Assembly: GCA_019649035.1 (NCBI GenBank)
Contig: BMAT01001755.1
Coordinates: 183,016 to 203,900 of the forward strand
Direction of reading: 5' to 3'
Origin: Elysia marginata
Lineage: Eukaryota > Mollusca > Gastropoda > Plakobranchidae
Length of the DNA: 20,885 nt
The first letter of the stretch is position 1, and every line of letters begins with the position of its first letter. A program made the position numbers and the translations under genes. The notes beneath the pieces are model-generated. The model had not been told where the DNA came from. It saw nothing but the letters and a program-made list of their open reading frames with translations, and made no database searches. Positions 9,901-16,125 of the stretch are shown in pieces.

Positions 9901-12900
9901 CAGGGATTGGCTTACCTCAGGAAGTTGCCCGACAGTTTCTGCAGCCCCAAAGGGGTCTAAAAACTGGATCAACTGTTCCTAGCCCCAGCAATAATCTCTC
10001 TTCCCTGAGGGCTGAACCTCAACACCCTTCACCCTTGAAAAGTGAAAAGAATATCTTTGCTGAGATGCAGAAGTCAGTATATGATGTAGAAAGCTTGATG
10101 CAGGCAAGAAAGAGTAGCCTGCATAAACCAGTTCAAATGGCAACAGTCACCAAAGACAGCCATCATTTGAACACTGTTGCGCTTAAGAACCCTGCCCTCA
10201 GGAGAGAATTTCCTGCAGTCAAGGGACCTAACTCAAACAGTAGTAACATTGGCAATATTACTTCTTCATACAGAGAGGAAAACCAACTTGCAAAAGCATA
10301 CCTGGAAGCGAGGAATATAGTAGCCTCTAAAAACGGTGGCGGTGCTGCACACCAGGTAGACCATAAACCTACTGCTTGGCCTGAGAAACCTAGCCAGCTG
10401 CCTCAGTTGCATCAGACAAAAGGCCAAGGCAAGTAACTCTAGATTTACCTCAGGTGCAGGCATTCTCATTTTATTTTCTCTTCTGCTTGGTCTTTTTGCA
10501 CACCATTTATTCATTTTTTTTTTTTTTTCATTCCTGTGACTTGTTTTGGCGTATTTTTCCCCCTCCATGGTGGCTGTGTTATTAGCTCTTTCATTTTGTT
10601 ACTGGTGGGTGTGCACTTTATGGCTTATAAATGCAACATTTATGATTTATACGTAGGGGATATCCACCTTTTTGTTACGGAGAAAACCCATCGTTTTTTA
10701 TATATTATATATATATATCTTGAAAGAATGTTCCAGTAAAACATCATCAGGCCAGGGTTTGTTTCATATCTCTGCCATAGTTTCTGTCAGTTGACTCACA
10801 AGCTGGGAACTGACATGTACAGAGTTAATGTTAAGGCTAGGCATACTCTTTTGACTCTCAAGCTGGCAACTGATGTACTGAGTTAATGTTAAGGTTAGGC
10901 ATACTCTTTTGACTCACAAGCTGGCAACTGATGTACAGAGTTAATGTTAAGGTTAGGCATACTCTTTTGACTCACAAGCTGGCAACTGATGTACAGTTGA
11001 TGTTAAGGCTAGGCATACTGTCTTCATTCTTTTTTCAAGAGGGACATGACTTTTCAGAACACTATAAAAAGGAGGGGAAGGACATCATTAGAATAGAAAA
11101 AGCAGAAGCAGTAAGAAAAAAGGATAAAGAGGAGAAACAACAGAACGAAGATGACATGAAGAAGTGGAAGAGAAGAAAATAGGGAAAAGGAGAGTGAAAA
11201 AATAAGGAGAAGAAGGAGAATGTGATGATGATGAAGCCAAAAAATGATTTGATTAGGTAGTGGAGAAATGAAGATCAGGAGAAAGAGAAAAGGATGAAGA
11301 GGCGGATAGTTAGAAGAAAAAAGCACTAAGAACTGGAGGGTGAAAGAGGAAGAAAAAAGAAGAAAGAAGGATGAAGAACAACAAAGCAACAAAAAACAAG
11401 AAAGGTGCAACATTCCTTTATCACTAGAGATATTCATTCACTTGCAGGATGTTCCTTTGGACTTAATAATTAAGGCAAATGGATTTAAATGTCTCTATGT
11501 GATGTCACCGAAGAAAACGAAGAAATTAGTTGTTGCCTATCTTTTTACAATGCATGCTGTTAAAGCTTCTTTTAACTTTCAACAAGAGTCTGCAGTGTTA
11601 CAAACCCAGCTGGATGCATTGTTGCGGACTAGCGTATAGTCTAGCCAGCTGGATGCATTGTTGTGGACTAGCGTATAGTCTAGCCAGCTGGATGCATTGT
11701 TGCAGACTAGCGTATAGTTTAGCCAGCTGGATGCATTGTTGCGGACTTGCGTATAGCCTAGCCAGCGTGGTGTATTGTTGCTGACTAGCGTGTAGCCTAG
11801 CCAGCGTGGTGTATTGTTGCTGACTAATGTATAGCCTAGCCAGCGTGGTGTATTGTTGCTGACTAATCTATAGCCTAGCCAGTGTGGTGCATTGTATTAT
11901 TTTGACCAGGTGCATAATGTAAAGTTAATTATTTACTTGAACATAATCATTTACTTTGCTTTTATTTGGAAATAGACATGAATGTTGTAGTTACTTATAC
12001 CTTGTGAGATAGGTTGCACTGTAATTACTATTGTCAGCAGGCACATTGTATTGTGAGTTTTATGTAAGTTGTGAGCACCCAGCTAAAAGCAAGATTTTCC
12101 ACTGAGATGACTAGGTGTGGTCAGGTGTTTTGAACCTTCCAGGGTTGTCAGCTGATTTTGCTATGGTACTCATTACTGCATAGTCATCTTTCTAGAACCT
12201 TCCACAATTTTATGAAAAAAACGGTCACGAAATTAGTTTAATCCCTTCTGTTCTAACACTGCTACTGCTGTGTGAAGAGTTGCTATATGACTAGAAAGCT
12301 CAGCATTTAAAAACGTTGCTACAAGTTCAATCATTCCTGCCACGGAAAGACCGATTATGCAACTAGAATTTTGTCCAGTCCTCTGACTTGCTTGCATTTG
12401 TGTTTTAGTAATTCTAAACCTGGGCCAAGCATGTGGTTTTATTTTTGGCACCAATACTCTATCTTTTGAACAAACTTTTTCAAAAGTCATGGCTATGCTT
12501 GGACATCACTGCTTTCCTCACATTGATCATGTATATAATTTTGGTACTTTAATTTGACATAAAGCTTTTTTTTTTTTTTTTGGTGGTTGAAGTTTTATTT
12601 TCTACCTGTGGCAAGTTCAAAGCTTGACAAGGATAGGCAGGGGAATCCTCTCTATACCACTGATCGGCACGGGTAACTGCTGATTTCACCCGTTGACCTA
12701 CATTAATACAATAGCAGGTTGTACGGCTCAGACCCCCAATTCCCAAAGCCAACTCCTACCTCTAAATGCCTCATATGTTTTGCATTGGATATTCATGACT
12801 ATGCCATGAGTGCTCCATCTAGGGCTTACTTTATCTGATAAACATTGAAGTTCAACATCTATATGTTTTATCTTTCTTAAATCTTCAGAACATTTAAAGC

Positions 12901-14559
12901 ATTTTTTGTATATCTGAAAATGTGTTAAAGCATCTGTTGTATGTAACTTTATTGTGATTGAATGTATCTAGAAAGCAAGTTCAAAACAATTACACCTCAA
13001 AGCCTTAATGTATTTTTAGAATTTAGCATACAACGGAAGCCATGATTTTTTCACCATTAAAGGATAATTTTGGACAACATTTGATATTCTTTAGAAAAGC
13101 TATATTATGAAATTAATGGGAGAAAAAGGAGTGGGTTTGACTTAGAATGCAACAGGAACAGACAAGTGGTATTCCAATTTATACTCACCAAAAACTTTAT
13201 TACACATTTTATTTCTGTAGAACTAGTAGTTATGCCTACTGAGTGGCCTACTTTTATGCCTCACTTTAAGATTGGGTTGGGGACAATATTGTTTTCTTTC
13301 TTTAATTTCTCTTGACTTTAACTGATACAATAAACTCTAAAGCAATTCACACCTTTAAAAATGTAGCAAGGCAACCTGTGGTTTGTAACTTTCAAACTCC
13401 AAAAATCTCATTGTGGGTAATACTGGAAACCCCCCCCCCTTTCCTGAGCATACACAGGGTAGTATGTTATAAAGCAATGGCTATGATGATGCCTTTTATA
13501 GAATAAAAATTGTTAGAGTTGTACAACTGAAAGCGGTGTGTTTGTGTGTGATTGTCAGATATTGTACGAGATTATATTGTTTGCTAAAGAACTTCAGTTG
13601 CTTTCCCATTGAGCTATAAGGTCAGCTTGGATCTAAGGTTTTTGTGATAAATGAATAATGTGCTGCTTGAAATGACCTGAATTCTTGAAAACCCATTTTC
13701 TTTTAGTCTTACTGCTTTTCATGGTTCACCTTTTAGCTTTTTTTATTAACTTATTTAAGATAACTTTATTTGTACATAGATTGCAGTTTTAAATGATATT
13801 CGATTAGATTTATAGTTTGTATAAATACTACATTTTTCTTAAATTACATTATTACTTGATGTTCAGATTTACATTTATATTTCTTGTTTTAATCTTTCTG
13901 GCTTTGGTTTATATAAATGGTGCACTTCAAGGTTTTCTTGTTGGTTCTGCTCATAAATTTTTCTCTCATTGAACACTTTACTTTATGATTAAAATCTTCA
14001 TAGTCTATCCAATTGATTTAGTCAGTTTTAAATAGTTGCATTTTGGAAGCCAACTTCTTAGTATTCCTGAATTTTTTTCTGCTTTTTTTAAAAAACTGAT
14101 TGGAAACTTAAAACGGCCGTCTCAAAAACTTCCACTAAACATATCTTTAAAAATTCTTTTAGGAACTTTGATCTCTTTTTTCTTCAATACTGATAGTAAA
14201 TTAAAAAATAGCATTGAAAATAGCGTTTCAAAAACTTTTACAAAACATACATGTATATAGCCAACAGTAATGATTAGAACAAGTTTTTGCATAACCCAAA
14301 GTTCAGCCCGCATATTTCAAACCCCTTGGGAAGGAGGTTTAACTTAGAATCATTGGAAATTTTACTTAACATTATACATAAGATTACACAGTAGGGGTAA
14401 AATTGGTTATCTGATTTTAGTTCAAAATAAACAAATATTAAAATTATTCTGGTTTTAGTTATCTAGATTTAACTGTAAGTACAATTCACAAGTATGAAAG
14501 TTTTATTTGTTGTTCTTTTTTATATTGCAGGTAATTCTGGAAGTCTCAGTAGCCAGTAG
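3854..14559 (+). CDS. Ubinuclein-like protein, C-terminal part, five exons (5' end outside window)
   Basis: Proposed join: 3854-3916, 4351-4783, 6927-8106, 9640-10428 and 14531-14559 (stop TAG). All junction phases agree: 2, 0, 1 and 1. About 830 residues are encoded. The identity call rests on TLLKESRMCHEELAK in the first exon, which from memory resembles the RTLFKESR segment that follows the middle domain of vertebrate UBN1/UBN2. The preceding phase even allows the Arg. The rest is long, Ser/Pro/Gln-rich and disordered, as in ubinucleins. In the known family this nuclear protein bridges HIRA and histone H3.3-H4 during replication-independent nucleosome deposition; the HIRA- and H3.3-binding parts are N-terminal and not in this window. 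The length remaining after KESR is in the range I expect for animal ubinucleins. It could instead be another disordered chromatin protein. Confidence 0.6.
3917..4350 (+). other. Intron, 434 nt, with duplicated 3' splice site
   Basis: GTAAGT donor and CACATTTTAG acceptor. An open frame runs from an ATG at 4145 through the intron into the next exon, but its intronic part reads as chance AT-rich sequence and I do not treat it as coding. The 3' end contains the duplicated acceptor described separately. Confidence 0.75.
4257..4364 (+). repeat. Tandem duplication of a 3' splice site with exon start
   Basis: Copy A (4257-4312) and copy B (4318-4364) share AAAAATTTCAAGATCTATTTT, then a pyrimidine-rich stretch ending in TTTAG, then an identical 14 nt, GAATAAAGAGAAGG. 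Copy B lacks about 9 nt of the pyrimidine stretch. The AGs are at 4297-4298 and 4349-4350, 52 nt apart. Copy B keeps the frame into the next exon. Copy A would add 16 codons and then the TAG formed at 4348-4350 by copy B's own acceptor. Confidence 0.85.
4351..4783 (+). CDS. Coding exon: Ser/Pro/Thr-rich tail with SUMO-interaction-like motifs
   Basis: A 433-nt exon, acceptor CACATTTTAG and donor CCACA|GTGAGT, encoding about 144 residues. It begins NKEKAVPPSGKPWPSVSS and ends near SLIAGDKIPAT. Base composition is clearly richer in GC than the flanking introns, including a NotI-type GCGGCCGC, which supports coding function. Two hydrophobic-acidic cores stand out: TIVVDLPG (4586-4609) and VEVIDITDSP (4685-4714). 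Both resemble SUMO-interaction motifs, and the second is followed by Ser-Pro. The sequence is otherwise low in hydrophobic residues and probably disordered. Reading past the donor gives an AT-rich extension to 4960 that I take as intron. Confidence 0.8.
4784..6926 (+). other. Intron, 2143 nt
   Basis: GTGAGT donor and CATCAG acceptor, phase 0. AT-rich, with a short GA run near 5030-5045 and the 42-bp minisatellite at 5570-5908. Short reading frames across the minisatellite are translations of the repeat. I see nothing else. Confidence 0.8.
5570..5908. repeat. Minisatellite, 42-bp unit, about 8 copies
   Basis: The motif TTTACT recurs at 5583, 5625, 5667, 5709, 5754, 5796, 5838 and (as CTTACT) 5881, a spacing of 42-45 nt. 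The consensus unit is roughly GTTTACTTGTTTGGTTTC followed by TATCAAAAATTGCTCACAGT. Copies differ by point changes and small indels in T runs. The period is a multiple of three, so one frame stays open across several copies and gives a Phe/Tyr/Val-rich string with no coding meaning. Confidence 0.9.
6927..8106 (+). CDS. Coding exon: large Ser/Gln/Pro-rich region with terminal helix
   Basis: A 1180-nt exon, acceptor TTTAATCATCAG and donor TTTTCAG|GTATGT, giving 393 codons plus one base. It starts QKQSQHSLPPKPVSKVQL. The body is Ser-, Gln- and Pro-rich with small basic patches such as SPPKRHYQ and many Ser-Pro sites between about 7880 and 7990, possible targets of proline-directed kinases. The last part (8001-8100) changes character: LTLYEQIQSQIRSQEAMEG and then QALKNLALARNLMGF, a predicted amphipathic helix and the best candidate for a conserved binding segment. 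The exon is GC-richer than the introns. The frame continues into the intron to a stop at 8241-8243, which would be a retained-intron end. Confidence 0.85.
8107..9639 (+). other. Intron, 1533 nt
   Basis: GTATGT donor and TTTGCTTCCAG acceptor, phase 1. It holds a run of about 13 T near 8640, a TA dinucleotide run near 8930-8942 and scattered AT-rich sequence. The opposing short reading frames at 9085-9360 overlap each other and look like chance. Confidence 0.8.
9640..10428 (+). CDS. Coding exon: disordered tail with short predicted helices
   Basis: A 789-nt exon. The G left over from the previous exon plus GA makes Gly, then SKKSVRPDVPSAVPISSS. Three helix-prone, charged segments interrupt the Ser/Pro-rich sequence: KLHENLLKLRDSM (about 9804-9842), IFAEMQKSVYDVESLMQAR (about 10051-10110) and ENQLAKAYLEARNIVASK (about 10279-10332). 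These are the likely interaction pieces. The end reads LPQLHQTKGQG. I place the donor at CCAAG|GCAAGT, a GC donor, because it alone keeps frame into the exon at 14531. Without splicing the protein would end KGQGK with TAA at 10434-10436, so the precise 3' border is the weak point. Confidence 0.8.
10429..10434 (+). promoter_or_regulatory. Putative GC 5' splice site (AAG|GCAAGT) beside a GT site
   Basis: The sequence CCAAGGCAAGTAAC contains two possible donors. AAG|GCAAGT matches the usual GC-AG intron donor at every position except the T-to-C change. GCAA|GTAACT, 4 nt downstream, is a weaker GT donor. Only the GC choice gives phase 1, which joins GTAATTCTGG at 14531 as Gly-Asn-Ser. The GT choice joined to that exon gives Lys-stop. 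Confidence 0.55.
10791..11020. repeat. Minisatellite, 58-60 bp unit, 4 copies
   Basis: Copies begin with GACTC(A/T)CAAGCTGG at 10793, 10853, 10911 and 10969. Each continues AACTGA..TGTAC and TTGATGTTAAGG or TTAATGTTAAGG, then (C/T)TAGGCATACT. The spacings are 60, 58 and 58. The last copy has lost about 6 nt (GTACAG runs directly into TTGATG). Copies are highly similar, implying a fairly recent expansion. Confidence 0.92.
11040..11403 (+). other. Polypurine tract, possible alternative terminal exon at its start
   Basis: About 360 nt of strongly purine-biased sequence (GAAGAAGGAGAA, AGAAGAAAAAAG and similar). It begins right after an acceptor-like TTCATTCTTTTTTCAAG at 11023-11039. If the phase-1 exon ending at 10428 were spliced to 11040, the frame stays open for 47 codons (EGHDFSEHYKKEGKDII, then Lys/Glu-rich) up to TAG at 11180-11182. 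Purine bias alone produces Lys/Glu-rich frames, so I treat coding as unproven. The opposite strand is pyrimidine-rich and its Leu/Phe/Ser frame is a shadow. Confidence 0.45.
11607..11895. repeat. Minisatellite, 39-bp unit, about 7.4 copies
   Basis: Units begin at exactly 39-nt steps: 11607, 11646, 11685, 11724, 11763, 11802, 11841 and 11880 (partial). The first four copies share CAGCTGGATGCATTGTTG. The later ones share CAGCGTGGTGTATTGTTGCT, so the array has two subfamilies that switch at 11763. Because 39 is 13 codons, one frame stays open over the early copies and reads SWMHCCGLAYSLA repeatedly; there is no sign that it is translated. Confidence 0.95.
12566..12765 (-). pseudogene. Poly(A)-tailed retroposed fragment, antisense to the host gene
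   Basis: On the minus strand a GC-richer block, extending from about 12765, ends with AATAAA (12599-12594), then 12 nt, then 16 A (12581-12566). A polyadenylation signal at the normal distance from a genomic A tail is the mark of a reverse-transcribed mRNA or a LINE/SINE tail. A minus-strand frame reads RVKSAVTRADQWYREDSPAY among others; I do not recognise it. The 5' limit is judged only from the fall in GC content, and I found no convincing target-site duplication. It may be a processed pseudogene fragment, a SINE or a 5'-truncated LINE. Confidence 0.55.
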
Positions 14560-14583
14560 GAGAAGCAGCCCACATTTGTCAAG
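14531..14583 (+). CDS. Short exon with proposed C-terminus (stop at 14557-14559)
   Basis: Acceptor TTTTTTATATTGCAG, then GTAATTCTGGAAGTC. Entered in phase 1 it gives GNSGSLSSQ and TAG at 14557-14559, which suits the Gly/Ser-rich tail. A donor-like CAAG|GTTTGT follows at 14583, so the exon may be 53 nt long with a further exon downstream. The stop would then lie 24 nt before the junction, close enough to escape nonsense-mediated decay under the usual 50-nt rule. Entered in phase 0 the exon is open throughout (VILEVSVASRRSSPHLS), which matters for the alternative 3' end. Confidence 0.6.
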
Positions 14584-15811
14584 GTTTGTTTTATTTAGTG
14601 TGCATGAACGCGGATTTGCTTCGTATTTATTCATTATAGGCCACACAAACATCTACCTGTAAATGGCTGGACTGCAAAGACCCAGGCGGAATTGAGGCCA
14701 TGTTAACCTGTATCAAGGTTGGCCCAATTAATGACTGGATGCATGCCTGTCTAGCCTAGGCTTCCTCGCACCCACTTTCTGCCTTGTCGGTACTTGTTGA
14801 CAATCGTATACCACCACTACCCCTTATCTTACCAACTCTAACAATTATGTACTATAATACTATGATTTTTGTTCTACTTCTACTATTACTCAGAAGGAGA
14901 CTACTTGTTGTGTGTCAATGAGATCAATCAGTCTGTAGATAATATTGGTAATGTTTCAATAAATACTTGCGCAACTTGGCTTCTTCAAACAGGTTGAGTA
15001 GAACATGTCTACAGTGAGTGTATTTGTTCCAGAGGAAAATCCCGGTTTAGGCATGTACCCTCAACAGGAATGCAAAGGAGAATAAGTGAAAAAAAAACCA
15101 ACACTTTGTATATATATGTATCAAGGATAAGCTTAGATCTACATGTATTAACTTGATCAAGGCTCACAGTGCCTCTCACTCATCACTGGACAGACCAATG
15201 ACAACACCGCACACCTAAAAGGCACACTTATTGGTGAACTAGACAAGCAAAGGCATGAGTTTGAGACAAGCCTAAAATAGGCCTACTCTGGTCTTATAAA
15301 GACATGTAGGCTTTGACGGCTATGCTTAGGTTCCTTGGTTTATATCTAACTATAATTTTTCTTGCTGTATCATGTTTACTTAGGCTTGTCCCTATCCCAT
15401 TAAATATGTGTACGGGCTTTACACTTTATATAAAGAAATATAAAGAAAATTCCTCCGAAAGTCCCGCTTAAGTTGAGCACTACTGTATTGAAGTTTTCTG
15501 TGCTCTCCAGGTATGATCTAATTCAGTGAGTGCATTCCATTGTCTGTAGACTGACTGCTTACTAGCGCCCACGAGAACACTATAAAACTGAAATAAGTAT
15601 TTGCTTTTGCTTGACAGAGAAATTATTCAGTTGTGTTTAAGTGTCCAAGACTTATGTTTTAAATGATGCTAAGTGATGTGCTTTCGTTCCAACTGTGATT
15701 CAGGTTTCTGCAGTTTTCTCTCTTTTTTTTCACATTTATATGTTATTTTTGGTTGCTTTTTAAAAAAAAAATTGTGTATAATTTGTTAATTGAAATTTTT
15801 TTTCTTCTCAG
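14584..15811 (+). other. 3' UTR or final intron
   Basis: If exon 14531 ends at 14583 this is a 1228-nt intron ending in TTTTTTTTCTTCTCAG. Otherwise it is 3' untranslated sequence and flank. It contains the poly(A) signal at 14958-14963 and a sequence at about 15440-15487 that resembles one end of a TA-flanked transposon. No other gene is seen. Confidence 0.5.
14958..14963 (+). terminator. Candidate polyadenylation signal AATAAA
   Basis: Canonical hexamer about 400 nt after the proposed stop, within TTTCAATAAATACTTGC and followed by moderately T-rich sequence. It is the nearest AATAAA downstream of the stop. Alternatives further on, at 17063, 17237 and 17444, would serve a transcript using the exon at 15812. 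Confidence 0.4.
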
Positions 15812-16125
15812 CAGATATTATCTGACAAGCTACAGTGCTCTATTGAGAGACTCAAAATTTTCACCAAACTCTCCAGGCCTCACTGTCAACCCTTTGTCCC
15901 CTCCATAGTCCAGTGAGCAGCTCGACTTCCCGAGGATTGAGAACTCTACTAAACGAGGCCTCCCTCACACCACTGACAAGTTCTCAGAAGTTTGAAAAGA
16001 TGCTCATCCCAAAGGCAGCTAAAATGTTACCCCTGTGCTTGAGACATGTCAGCTTTCTTTTTTTTCAACTAATTTCTCCACTTAAACTGATAGCTTTATG
16101 CCGCTCTCTCTCTAAGCAGCCTTAA
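15812..16125 (+). other. Probable extra 3' exon with coding-like frames and a break
   Basis: Acceptor TTTTTCTTCTCAGCAG is a tandem CAGCAG site, so the exon starts at 15812 or 15815; both give the same frame apart from one residue. Entered in phase 2 it reads YYLTSYSALLRDSKFSPNSP, then GLTVNPLSPP and TAG at 15906-15908. A second frame, offset by one base, reads HSPVSSSTSRGLRTLLNEAS, then LTPLTSSQKFEK, and stays open to 16125. Both are Ser/Pro/Leu-rich and GC-richer than the flanks. The run CCCC at 15898-15901 sits at the handover; one base fewer there would connect them. This may be a disabled or misassembled C-terminal exon, a real 3' UTR exon, or an alternative C-terminus. Confidence 0.45.

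Larger units (their letters stand above)
10429..14530 (+). other. Intron, 4102 nt, repeat-rich
   Basis: Bounded by the GC donor and the strong acceptor TTTTTTATATTGCAG. It holds two minisatellites (58 and 39 bp), a polypurine tract and an antisense poly(A)-tailed fragment, each listed separately. From about 12770 to 14530 there is only AT-rich sequence, a run of 10 C at 13430-13439, and a weak similarity between about 14120-14145 and 14222-14250. I found no further exon that fits the splice phases, apart from the possible one at 11040. Confidence 0.65.

Noticed and set aside
11054..11437. Minus-strand Leu/Phe/Ser-rich frame of 127 codons
   Set aside because: A shadow of the polypurine tract.
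11530..11784. Cys/Trp/Leu repeat peptide (SWMHCCGLAYSLA units)
   Set aside because: A product of the 39-bp array; no splice sites or gene context support translation.
14120..14250. Similar words GTCTCAAAAACTTCCACTAA and GTTTCAAAAACTTTTACAAA about 105 nt apart
   Set aside because: Similarity is limited to A/T-rich words with little between them in common; not enough to call a repeat.
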